64,000 nucleotides of DNA from Halorubellus sp. JP-L1 (GTDB lineage Archaea; Halobacteriota; Halobacteria; Halobacteriales; Natrialbaceae). Every line of letters begins with the position of its first letter. Position 1 is the stretch's first letter. Below the pieces are notes generated by a model, which saw only the letters and a program-made list of their open reading frames with translations, had not been told where the DNA came from and did not search any database. The position numbers and the translations under genes are program-made. The stretch lies in assembly GCF_011440375.1 (NCBI RefSeq), contig NZ_JAAOIR010000005.1, positions 204,450 to 268,449 on the forward strand, given 5' to 3'. Positions 1 to 7,906 of this stretch are shown here, in pieces.

Positions 1-69
1 TACATAGCACCCACGACGAGCAACAATAGCAAGGACTATTCAGACCGCTCAAAAACATCCAAGCAGTCA

Positions 70-954
70 ATGGAACCGCTACATATCGGGGGACAGACAG
101 TTTACTTCGAATCCTCTGAGGAGATGAGCCAGTTTGACGGGGAAGCTGATTTTATCATGACCAGCCCTCCATACTGGAATCTTAAGGACTACGGGCATGA
201 GAATCAGATTGGTTACGACGAGGCGTATGAAGAGTATCTCGACCGCCTTCAGCGAGTCTGGGATGCCTGCTACGAGGCGACCAGTGAACACGCGATAATG
301 GTCGTCAACATCGGTGATCGTCGTCACAAGAAGCGATTCTACCCGATCGGGATGGACATCTACAATCGGATGGAGAACTGGAAATTACTTGATAATCTGA
401 TCTGGTATAAGCCAAACTCGCTCCCACAGCCAGCGTACTATCTTGACAAGCTGTTCGACGACAAGTACGAGAATCTTCTTATTTTCGGAAAGAACTACGA
501 TTACGAATACACGTTCAACAAGATTCGAGTCGAGCAAAAATACAAAGGCGTCGACCCCCGCGAAGAGAAATTAAACGACAAGGGTCGTAGCGTGGGTAAC
601 GTTCTGAAGATGCGTGCGTATCGACCCCCGACAATAAAGAATCAAAACTACCACGCCGCGGCATATCCCGAAGAGTTGGTGCACGCGTTGATGTATACAT
701 TCAGCAACGAGGGCGACACAGTTCTGGACCCCTTCCTCGGTTCTGGAACGACACTGAAAGTGGCACGTAAGTTGGATCGAAAAGGTGTTGGATTTGAGAT
801 CGACGAGGAATACCGCGATCTAATCGCCGAGCGAATTCAGGAAGACATGGCTGAACCGCAGTGGGAACAGCTCGATATCCTGAGCGACGAGCAGCCTACA
901 AATGATAAGAAGCCGAGCTCAGACTCCTCTCTCAGCGACTTCACTGATTCATAG
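70..954 (+). CDS. DNA methyltransferase, beta-class (probable N4-cytosine), of a restriction-modification system
   Basis: Transfers a methyl group from S-adenosylmethionine to a base in a specific DNA site and so protects the host from the partner nuclease. The catalytic motif TSPPYW lies at residues 31-36 and the AdoMet-binding motif DPFLGSGTT at 220-228. This order (motif IV before motif I) defines the beta class, and the SPPY form favours N4-cytosine. The reading frame is open back to base 1, so a start upstream of this ATG and outside the window cannot be excluded. G+C is well below the window average, which suggests acquisition by transfer. The gene is convergent with the putative endonuclease, with only a few bases between the two stop codons. 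The recognition site cannot be read from sequence. Confidence 0.9.
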   Translation: MEPLHIGGQTVYFESSEEMSQFDGEADFIMTSPPYWNLKDYGHENQIGYDEAYEEYLDRLQRVWDACYEATSEHAIMVVNIGDRRHKKRFYPIGMDIYNRMENWKLLDNLIWYKPNSLPQPAYYLDKLFDDKYENLLIFGKNYDYEYTFNKIRVEQKYKGVDPREEKLNDKGRSVGNVLKMRAYRPPTIKNQNYHAAAYPEELVHALMYTFSNEGDTVLDPFLGSGTTLKVARKLDRKGVGFEIDEEYRDLIAERIQEDMAEPQWEQLDILSDEQPTNDKKPSSDSSLSDFTDS

Positions 955-962
955 CTCAGTTG

Positions 963-2126
963 TCACACATAGAGAACGGCCTCACCTGCCTCGACCTCCC
1001 GCAGGCTGCTATCAACGCGACCCTCATTGACCACGTCGACAGAACTGAGGCTGCGTTCCAATTGATCCAGTTCGTCATCGGAATAGAAGTCCTGATTGAA
1101 CGCGATGGCCTCAACGTTACAGATGTCTCTTCTGTTCAGAGACAGGGCAAGTTTCCAGACCGATTTGATTTGAACCCAGTCGTCAACGCTACCCAGAACG
1201 TTTCGCAGGGCTTTGTTATTCATCGCGAATCCGGCACCGTCACAGAATGACCAGAGTTCGCAATCCTCGCCGTTTGAGACCGTCTTATTGTACGACTCTA
1301 TGCTCTGTAGGTAGTTGGCAGTCTTCGCGGTTTTGTCGACTCCGAACTGTCCAGGGTTACTTGTGTGGAAGAGACTGATGAGCCCTGCTCGGGTGTTCCC
1401 GTTGTCATCGTCGACAAGCAGATCGTAGCTGTAGTCCTCAAAGTCAACGTCCCCCTCCATCGGGTGCGAGACTTTGTTTGCCGGTCGAATATTCGCACCG
1501 ATAGCTTCGATTACTCTGGCAATCTCTGCTTCCGCTCCATGTCCCTGGCGTTTCGCTCTTGACTGCCTACCATCATGGGGGACGATTGCTTCCTCGATGA
1601 TGTTCTGGCGAGCACTGGTCGACATACTCGCGAAGTCGCCAAGTACGTCTATCACGCCAATATTCGCGAAGTAATTCGCGATCGTTTCTCCTGCTTTTTG
1701 AACCTCGGAGTTCGACCTTCGATTTCCACTCAGGAAGTTCTTGAAGTAGCTATACTGGTGTCGAGTGAATCCGTCCATACTACAACCGCAGAGTGAGGGG
1801 TCTCCAGCTGGACTCTCGGTTCCGCGGAATGAGAGGCTGAGGTCGATACTTAGTTTAGTTTTGGTTCGGCCGACGAGAAGGCGAAGAGTATCCAAGGGCT
1901 CTGGGTCGTTAACGAGCGCACGTCGCATGTTGTCGACAGCAGAAGACTCGTCGGCGAATGTCGTCTGTCCACCGTTCCCGAAAATACTCTCTATCAGTTC
2001 CTCAAGCGGCTGGAAGTTGATGGAGCTGTGCATGGACTGTCCAGCGAGGAACGTCGGGTCTTGGAGCGGGTTGTAGACATGTCGGAAGAACTCCGTTTCG
2101 TCGTCGGAATAGACGCCATTCAGCAT
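963..2126 (-). CDS. Putative type II restriction endonuclease, family not recognised
   Basis: A 387-residue protein I cannot place in a named family. Its position tail-to-tail with a DNA methyltransferase in the same low-G+C patch makes a cognate endonuclease the best guess. The C-terminal half has the kind of arrangement seen in PD-(D/E)xK nucleases: acidic residues in a helix near 199-201 (HGAEAEIARVIEA), then an acidic beta-strand around D235 (YSYDLLVDDD) and the strand GLISLFHTSNPGQF at about 248-261. No textbook ExK is obvious after D235, so the active-site reading is inference. The ATG at 2126 is the first good start. No signal peptide or membrane segment is seen. Confidence 0.6.
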   Translation of the reverse strand: MLNGVYSDDETEFFRHVYNPLQDPTFLAGQSMHSSINFQPLEELIESIFGNGGQTTFADESSAVDNMRRALVNDPEPLDTLRLLVGRTKTKLSIDLSLSFRGTESPAGDPSLCGCSMDGFTRHQYSYFKNFLSGNRRSNSEVQKAGETIANYFANIGVIDVLGDFASMSTSARQNIIEEAIVPHDGRQSRAKRQGHGAEAEIARVIEAIGANIRPANKVSHPMEGDVDFEDYSYDLLVDDDNGNTRAGLISLFHTSNPGQFGVDKTAKTANYLQSIESYNKTVSNGEDCELWSFCDGAGFAMNNKALRNVLGSVDDWVQIKSVWKLALSLNRRDICNVEAIAFNQDFYSDDELDQLERSLSSVDVVNEGRVDSSLREVEAGEAVLYV

Positions 2127-2445
2127 AACTCGGACTAGTCAGGTCTGAGCCAAAAGGTAAGTTGAAGATAAGAGAACATTCGTATACCATTAATATAGCA
2201 GCCTGGTCTTCCGCCCTCCTCTCTTATCCGAGCTTCTGAGAATTACTTTTTGCTCCCAAATGAACCCATAGAACCTGGTTGGGCGCGAAGGCACTTGACG
2301 CGCACGCCCCTCCGGATGTCACGCCTCCCTTCTGACGCGTCCGCTGTTCCCGTCGAAGAGGCGAACGCGAGCGCGCCGTCCCGGTCGTGCCCAAGCACTG
2401 CCGGCAAGACCGATACTTAAGCCGGACGACGCCATCGGTCCGAGT
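2127..2445. other. Intergenic boundary of the low-G+C restriction-modification island
   Basis: Base composition switches from about half G+C to the high G+C typical of the window at roughly 2220-2290. The AT-rich part contains a run near 2186-2196 (ctatattaatgg read on the minus strand) that could be the endonuclease promoter. I see no tRNA, integrase or clear terminal repeat marking the island edge. Confidence 0.5.
2416..2421 (+). promoter_or_regulatory. TATA-like box of the 90-residue gene
   Basis: The hexamer cttaag lies 30 bases before the ATG at 2446. This spacing implies a transcript with little or no leader, as is usual in haloarchaea. Confidence 0.45.
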
Positions 2446-2718
2446 ATGACTCACGGGAACCTCGAACGAGCGAGCGATCTGATCGCCGAAGCCGCCGACG
2501 CTGCGACCCACGAGGACGCCGAGAGCCGTCTCCGCAAGCAGGCCGAGGAGTTCGCGACGCACGCCGAGAGCGAGCGCGGCCCCGACCACGGCCGGCTCGC
2601 GCGCCACGAACGCATCCTCACGGAGATCGCCGAGGCCGAGGGCGGCACCGTCGCGTCGAAGATCGACGAGGCGATCGACGCCGTCCGCGCATACCGCGAG
2701 ACCATCGACGGCGTCTGA
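2446..2718 (+). CDS. Conserved small acidic haloarchaeal protein
   Basis: A 90-residue soluble, highly charged and mostly helical protein with no catalytic motif or signal peptide. It looks like a two-helix or three-helix bundle rich in Glu, Ala and Arg, of a type widespread in haloarchaea without assigned function. The start is supported by the TATA-like box 30 bases upstream. It is the first high-G+C gene after the restriction-modification island. Function unknown. Confidence 0.75.
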   Translation: MTHGNLERASDLIAEAADAATHEDAESRLRKQAEEFATHAESERGPDHGRLARHERILTEIAEAEGGTVASKIDEAIDAVRAYRETIDGV

Positions 2719-2724
2719 GGCCGG

Positions 2725-2818
2725 CCGAACCGGGACCGGCTCGACGGCCGTCCGATGCCGTTCGAACCCGAACCGGGACCGGCTCGACGGCCGTCCGATG
2801 CCGTTCGAACCCGAACCG
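2725..2818. repeat. 43-bp tandem repeat, two copies plus a partial third
   Basis: The unit beginning ccgaaccgggaccggctcga starts at 2725 and again at 2768, and a truncated copy starts at 2811. The two full copies are identical. The array sits directly after the stop codon of the 90-residue gene and before the next gene. Confidence 0.9.
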
Positions 2819-2884
2819 ACCCGGGGAGCGTCTGACGCCTGTCGTACGAGGGTTTTTGTCGTTCCACGGTCGAAGTCGGCGGGT

Positions 2885-3253
2885 ATGTCCTCGGAGCGCT
2901 ACCGTGCCGCGACCGTCGCCGGCGGCGCCATCGGCGTCCTCGGTTCGGTATTGCCGTGGGTGGCCGCTGGCGTGTTCGAACTCGACGTCAACAGCGTGTA
3001 CGCGCTCGTCGCGTCCGCGCTCGTCGTCGTCGTCGCCGTCGGCTACTGGACGTCGCGCTCGCGGTACGTCGTCGGTGCGCTCGCCGGAGTGGTCGCGGCG
3101 CTCGCGCTCGAAGCCATCACGAACTTCGCGAGCAGCGGGCCGCCGTCGGTCGTTCCCGCCGTCGACACCGGGCCCGGCATCGGTGCGTACGTCGCGCTGC
3201 TCGGTGGCGCGCTCGCGCTCGCCGGCGTCGCACTCGACGTCCTCGCGGACTGA
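2885..3253 (+). CDS. Small haloarchaeal membrane protein (about four transmembrane segments)
   Basis: A 122-residue hydrophobic protein with membrane stretches at about residues 8-24, 33-48, 54-72 and 96-118. An upstream in-frame ATG at 2798 lies inside the 43-bp repeat and would add an unrelated Pro/Arg-rich leader, so the ATG at 2885 is preferred. No charged active-site motif is present and the role is unknown. It is followed at 3260-3340 by short degenerate direct repeats around accgaaaacccgctcgt. Confidence 0.7.
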   Translation: MSSERYRAATVAGGAIGVLGSVLPWVAAGVFELDVNSVYALVASALVVVVAVGYWTSRSRYVVGALAGVVAALALEAITNFASSGPPSVVPAVDTGPGIGAYVALLGGALALAGVALDVLAD

Positions 3254-3341
3254 GAACTCGTACGCCGAGCGTGAACGCGTTCGCCGACCGAAAACTCGCT
3301 CGTGGACCGAAAACCCGCTCGTCGACCGAGCGCGTGCGTCG

Positions 3342-3983
3342 TCAGCAGACCGGCTTCGGGTTGACGCCCATCGCCTCGAGGCTCGCCGTGTACTCCTCGT
3401 ACGCTCCCTGGACGACCGCGGACGCCGCATCGAGCGCCGCCTCGTGGTCGTCGTCGCCGTCCACGACGTCGGCGAGCGCATCCAGGACGTCGTCCCGCTT
3501 GGCCTCCAGGTCGCTCCCGTACGATCGGAACGCGCTCGCGGTCTGGGGGTCCGCCTCGCCCGTGAAGTAACCCGTGCTCTGCTCGGCGAGCTTCTTCGCG
3601 ACGAGCGCGTATCCGACGACCGCACCCAGTCGCGCCGCGTCGCTCGCGCCCGACCCGTCGCCGTACTCGGCCAGCGCGTCGACGGCGTCGTGGGGCTCTC
3701 GCGCCCCGACGTCGTCGGCCAGGTCCGGCGCGCTCGCCGCGTGCTCGGCCGCCAGCGCCCCGAACGCGCCGAACGCGTCCGCAGCCGCGTCCGACGACGC
3801 GTCCGCGCCGTACGCCTCCAGCGCCGTCGCCGCCGCGTGCGCCACGTCCGCCGACACCGCCACGACCGCAGACGCCGTCAACTCCCCGCCCGTGAACGCG
3901 TACAGCGACTTCGACGACCCGAGCCGCGACAGCGCCGTCTCGTTCGCATCCCGTACCTCGGCGAGGAACGCATCCGTATCCAT
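3342..3983 (-). CDS. Haloarchaeal helical protein of the rubrerythrin-like / 'transcription antitermination' annotated family
   Basis: A 213-residue, Ala- and acid-rich, all-helical protein beginning MDTDAFLAEVRDANETALSR and continuing LGSSKSLYAFTGGEL. From memory, proteins with this N-terminal signature are common in haloarchaea and are variously annotated as transcription antitermination or ferritin-like/rubrerythrin-family proteins; neither activity is demonstrated by anything visible here. The ATG at 3983 is chosen over a longer open frame reaching 4136, because the extension is low-quality sequence. It is transcribed divergently from rlmE. Confidence 0.65.
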   Translation of the reverse strand: MDTDAFLAEVRDANETALSRLGSSKSLYAFTGGELTASAVVAVSADVAHAAATALEAYGADASSDAAADAFGAFGALAAEHAASAPDLADDVGAREPHDAVDALAEYGDGSGASDAARLGAVVGYALVAKKLAEQSTGYFTGEADPQTASAFRSYGSDLEAKRDDVLDALADVVDGDDDHEAALDAASAVVQGAYEEYTASLEAMGVNPKPVC

Positions 3984-4140
3984 GCCCGAATCTGGGTCCG
4001 CACGCCGCTTGTAGGTACCGCCAGCGCCCGCGCTTGCCGGAACGCACGACGGCACGAGAGCCCCCGCACACGGGCCGAACCCCTCGCGACCGCGAGACGA
4101 AGCCCCTAACCGCCCGCGCGCCGTATCGAACTGCAATTAG

Positions 4141-4920
4141 ATGACGCGGAAAGACAGATTCTACAACCAGGCGAAGCAGGAGGGCTACCGGTCGCGGTCG
4201 GCGTACAAGCTCAAGCAACTCGACCGCGAGTGCGGGCTGTTCGGGCCGGGGAACACGGTCGTCGACCTCGGCGCGGCTCCCGGCGGGTGGCTGCAGGTCG
4301 CCGCCGAGGAGGTCGGCGAGACCGGGACGGTCGTCGGCGTGGACTTCCAGCGGATCGACGACCTCGAGGACGCGCCGGCGTCCGTCGAGTTCGTCCGCGG
4401 CGACATGACCGAGGACGAGACGAAGGACGAGGTTCGCGAGGTCGCGGGCGGCGACGTCGACGTCGTGCTGTCGGACATGGCGCCGAACATGACCGGCGAG
4501 TACAACCTCGACCACGCCCGGAGCGTCCACCTCGGGCGGCAGGCGTTCGACGTCGCCACGGACGTCCTGAAGACCGGCGGCGACTTCGCCGTGAAGGTCT
4601 TCCAGGGACAGGACCTCGAGGACTTCAAGGCGGACGTCGACGCCGAGTTCCAGTACGTCCGCACGGTCGTCCCGGAGGCGTCCCGGGACTCCTCCTCGGA
4701 GGTGTACCTCGTCGGGAAGCACCGCCTCACCGCGCCCGTCCGCGAGGGCGACGTCGTCACCGTCACCGTCGAGGACGAGGGGAGCGAGGGCGACGGCGTC
4801 GCGAAAGTCGAGGGCTTCACGGTGTTCGTCGACGGCGCCGAGGAAGGCGACGAGCTCGACGTCCAGATAACGGAAGTGAAACCGAAGTTCGCGTTCGCCG
4901 AACCCGCCGCCGACGAGTAA
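4141..4920 (+). CDS. rlmE: 23S rRNA (uridine-2'-O-)-methyltransferase RlmE/FtsJ with C-terminal TRAM domain
   Basis: Methylates the 2'-O of a conserved uridine in the peptidyl-transferase region of 23S rRNA using AdoMet. The AdoMet motif DLGAAPGGW is at residues 42-50, followed by VLSDMAPN (109-116) and FAVKVFQG (149-156). K23, D112, K152 and E187 fit the family K-D-K-E tetrad. The last 60 residues (about 199-252) form a TRAM RNA-binding domain, which bacterial RlmE lacks and archaeal homologues have. The ATG comes straight after the short divergent intergenic region. It is the only gene in its transcription unit on this strand. Confidence 0.95.
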   Translation: MTRKDRFYNQAKQEGYRSRSAYKLKQLDRECGLFGPGNTVVDLGAAPGGWLQVAAEEVGETGTVVGVDFQRIDDLEDAPASVEFVRGDMTEDETKDEVREVAGGDVDVVLSDMAPNMTGEYNLDHARSVHLGRQAFDVATDVLKTGGDFAVKVFQGQDLEDFKADVDAEFQYVRTVVPEASRDSSSEVYLVGKHRLTAPVREGDVVTVTVEDEGSEGDGVAKVEGFTVFVDGAEEGDELDVQITEVKPKFAFAEPAADE

Positions 4921-4980
4921 CGCGACCCCTCGTACCCGCTCTCCTCGCCCGCTCGATTACGGCTCGTCTTCGGGCCGAAG

Positions 4981-5157
4981 TCAGGCCTCCTCGTCGAGGC
5001 GGCCCTGGCGCTCGTCGATCTCGTCCAGCGTATCGAGCGTCTTCCGGATGGACGCCCGGATGGCTTCGCTCCGGTTGACGAACTTCCCGTCGCCGCCGAC
5101 GTGGTCGTCGAGGTCGTCGAGGAGTTCCTGGGGTACCTCGACGCTTATCTTGGGCAT
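4981..5157 (-). CDS. Ribbon-helix-helix (CopG/Arc type) DNA-binding protein
   Basis: A 58-residue protein starting MPKISVEVPQELLDDLDDHV, the typical beta-strand then helix of a ribbon-helix-helix repressor, followed by NRSEAIRASIRKTL, the second helix of the fold. It would bind DNA as a dimer through the N-terminal strand. An in-frame ATG six codons upstream exists, but the MPKISV start matches the family layout. The target is unknown. It lies between rlmE (convergent) and the double tatC gene on the same strand. Confidence 0.85.
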   Translation of the reverse strand: MPKISVEVPQELLDDLDDHVGGDGKFVNRSEAIRASIRKTLDTLDEIDERQGRLDEEA

Positions 5158-5255
5158 ATCCGTGGGTTCGCGCACGAGGACTAAATGATTGACGACGACT
5201 CGGGCTAGGAGTTCTACGGACGCGGGTTCGCTCGGAGAGTCCCCCGGCGTGGGCC

Positions 5256-7796
5256 CTACGCGGTCGACTCGGTCTCGGACCCGCCGCCGCCACCCAGCAG
5301 GCGTCCGGGCGCGGTCAGGACGCGGAGGATGCCGAGGCCGACGGCGTACGCGAGCGCGAGCGGGAGTGCGAACAGGAGCATCGAGAGGACGCTACTGCTC
5401 GTGATGAACGCGCCGGCGACGAACAGCGCGAGGACGACGCCTCGCCACGCGCGCTGCATCGCGTCGTAGCTCACGATGTCCGTGTAGTGGAAGAGTATCA
5501 TCGACACCGGGATGTCCATGAGGAGGCCGATGCCGACGGTCATGAACGCGATGAGCCACATGAACGAGTTCACGCGGTACGAGATGACCATGTTCGCGCG
5601 GATGGCGTCCTCGACGAGGTACGAGACGATCGCGGGCGCGAAGAAGAAGTACCCGAGGGCGCTCCCGACCGCGAACCCGACGAACATCGCCGCGCCCCAC
5701 AGGAGGAAGGCGTTACTGCTTCCGCCGCCGCCGAACCCGCGCTCTTTGACGGCCGGCCACGCGTAGTACCCGAGGAGCGGGAGCGTCACCGCCGCCGCGA
5801 CGAGCGTACTGGCTTTCACCGCGAAGATGAGTTGCTCGACGGGGTGGAGCGCGACGACGATCCCGATCTGGCCCGCGCCGCTCATGTTCGCGAGCAGTTC
5901 CGCGTACGGCACCACGTCCAGTATCGTCGTCGGACTCGCGGGCCCGGACGCCGCAGTCTGGGTGCCGCCCGGCATCGTCGACATCGCGGACGCGAACGCG
6001 TTCGCGGTCTCCACGCTGTCCGCGAACGGGAGCGTGCTCGGGTCGCCGCGCACTTCCGGTGGGACGCGCGAGAGGAACTGGCGCTTGATGTCGCCGAGAC
6101 CGCCGCGGTACAGCCAGAAGAACACGCCCGCGAGCGTCGCCATGAACACCACGACGAGCCTGAAGACCTTCGACGTGAGCGACTGGAGGACGAACGTGAT
6201 GTCGTAGTAGTACCCGCCGATGTCGTCCTCCGTCGTCTCGTCCTCCGTGAACGGATTCATCATCCCCGCCGCGGTCGACTGGAGGACGCCGTCGTCCTCG
6301 TCGTCGTCCGTCCCTGCGGTCGTCCCCTGCATCGCGTCGACGTCCGTCACCGGCGTGGAGCCGTCGCCGGGCGGGCCGGCGGCGAGTTCGTGACCGTCGC
6401 TCGACCCGCTCTCTGCGCCCGCCGACGCTCCAGCGGCCGCACCGCCAGCTGCCGCACCGCCTGCGGCCGCGTCCGCTGTCGCGTCCTCGGCGTCCGCCTG
6501 CGCCTGCACCTCGTCGAATCGGTCGAGGATCGCCTGGGCCTTGTCCGGGTTCTCGGCGTCCATCGCGGTGCTGGCCTTCGAGAGCGCCTCGTCCTCCGTC
6601 AGCGCCGCGAAAACCTCCGGCGGCGCCGCGCGCACACCGGCTTCGTCGAGGGCGTCCAGGTCGATCTCCGCCGGGTCCATCCCGCGACCACCCGCTCGCG
6701 GCACCACCGGACTGCGGAGCACCTTCAGCGTGTACGCGAGCAGGACGAGGAGTGAGACGACGATCGCGATCTGGAGCGAGATGAGGAACTGCGCAGCGAG
6801 GGCGGCGTCAGGTGCGAGCCCGCCGGACGCGAGCGGGTTCGCGGGCTGGACGAGCGACGGCAGTGCCGGGACGATCGTGGCGTCGACGGCTGCGACCGCG
6901 CCGGCGCGGATCGCGAACGTCGCGGCGAGGAGCACGCCGACGAGGAACCCGCCGAACTGGAGCATCCGTTTCCGGAGCAGGCCGTCGGCCTCGGTCGCGC
7001 TCTCGCCGCGCCGCCGCAGGTTGACGACGACCTTCGAGAGCGCGAGCGACGCCGCGTACAGCGTACACAGCGGCAGCGCCCACATGACTTGCGTCAGCGG
7101 GTCCGGCGGGCTCGCGACCGCACCGAACAGGAAGATTGCGACGACCGCGTACTTCCACTTGTCCCGCCACGTCTCGTACGGCACGAGTTCCGCGTACGAG
7201 AGCGACGACATCACGAGCGGCAACTGCGCCGCCAGCCCGAACGAGAGCGTGAGGAGGAAGAGGAACTGCGTCCACATCGTGATGTCCCAGCTCGGTTTGA
7301 GCGTCGCGTTGATCGCGTTCTGCGCGAGGAACTCGAACATGAACGGGAAGAACACGATGTACGCGTACGCCACGCCTCCGGCGAACAGCACCGTCATGAG
7401 GACGCTCAATCCGGCGATTTGCGCTCGCGAGATCGGGACGTCGGGCGTCCACCCGCGGCGCTTCAGGGGTTCTTTCGCGTAGTAGAGCAAGAGTGGGAGC
7501 GCGAGGAGGATCCCGACGACGGCGCCGATCTTGAACTGGAGGAGGATGACGTCGAACGGCGTCCTGGCGATGATGTCGACCTGAGCGGCGATCTCGGGCG
7601 GCATGCGCTGCTTGGTGTTCTCCTTCAGCGCCTTCCAGAGGAACGTGCGGAGCGCCCAGATGCTCCCGAGGAGGCCGACGAGGAAGACGATGAATACCTT
7701 CTGGAGCTCCTTCTGGGCTGCGCGCAGGAGCGCCCCGATCGTCTCGCGCCCGGCGTCGATGGTCCGGGCGGTGTCCTCGTTGATGACCGAACTCAT
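5256..7796 (-). CDS. tatC2: Fused double TatC (TatCt type), twin-arginine translocase subunit
   Basis: Core receptor and channel component of the Tat pathway, which exports folded proteins with RR signals; most exported proteins in this window use that pathway. The 846-residue protein has two complete TatC domains (roughly 1-330 and 570-840) in tandem. They are joined by an extra membrane segment near residue 365 and a long acidic cytoplasmic linker (about 385-550) rich in Ala, Gly, Asp and Glu. Conserved TatC features such as FKIGAVVGILLALPLLLYY are visible in the first domain and FMTVGIGLLMDIPVSMILF in the second. The ATG at 7796 is preferred to the longer open frame. It is divergent from the single-domain tatC. 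Confidence 0.93.
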   Translation of the reverse strand: MSSVINEDTARTIDAGRETIGALLRAAQKELQKVFIVFLVGLLGSIWALRTFLWKALKENTKQRMPPEIAAQVDIIARTPFDVILLQFKIGAVVGILLALPLLLYYAKEPLKRRGWTPDVPISRAQIAGLSVLMTVLFAGGVAYAYIVFFPFMFEFLAQNAINATLKPSWDITMWTQFLFLLTLSFGLAAQLPLVMSSLSYAELVPYETWRDKWKYAVVAIFLFGAVASPPDPLTQVMWALPLCTLYAASLALSKVVVNLRRRGESATEADGLLRKRMLQFGGFLVGVLLAATFAIRAGAVAAVDATIVPALPSLVQPANPLASGGLAPDAALAAQFLISLQIAIVVSLLVLLAYTLKVLRSPVVPRAGGRGMDPAEIDLDALDEAGVRAAPPEVFAALTEDEALSKASTAMDAENPDKAQAILDRFDEVQAQADAEDATADAAAGGAAAGGAAAGASAGAESGSSDGHELAAGPPGDGSTPVTDVDAMQGTTAGTDDDEDDGVLQSTAAGMMNPFTEDETTEDDIGGYYYDITFVLQSLTSKVFRLVVVFMATLAGVFFWLYRGGLGDIKRQFLSRVPPEVRGDPSTLPFADSVETANAFASAMSTMPGGTQTAASGPASPTTILDVVPYAELLANMSGAGQIGIVVALHPVEQLIFAVKASTLVAAAVTLPLLGYYAWPAVKERGFGGGGSSNAFLLWGAAMFVGFAVGSALGYFFFAPAIVSYLVEDAIRANMVISYRVNSFMWLIAFMTVGIGLLMDIPVSMILFHYTDIVSYDAMQRAWRGVVLALFVAGAFITSSSVLSMLLFALPLALAYAVGLGILRVLTAPGRLLGGGGGSETESTA

Positions 7797-7876
7797 TGAT
7801 TGCCGGACGCTACCTACCTCGGAAACATCAATCTTCTTCTCCCCGCTCGCTCGCGAGCGCGACGGAGAAAAAGGCC

Positions 7877-7882
7877 TATAAC
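7877..7882 (+). promoter_or_regulatory. TATA box of the single-domain tatC gene
   Basis: The sequence tataac is centred about 28 bases before the ATG at 7907, in the 110-bp divergent region shared with the double tatC gene. Confidence 0.5.
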
Positions 7883-7906
7883 GTCCCACCTGCCTACTTC
7901 CGACAG

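Noticed and set aside
2127..2445. A tRNA or integrase marking the restriction-modification island
   Set aside because: No T-loop, acceptor-stem pairing or recombinase motif found on either strand.
2798..2884. Upstream start for the small membrane protein
   Set aside because: The extension lies in the 43-bp repeat and lacks membrane-protein character; the ATG at 2885 starts the hydrophobic domain.
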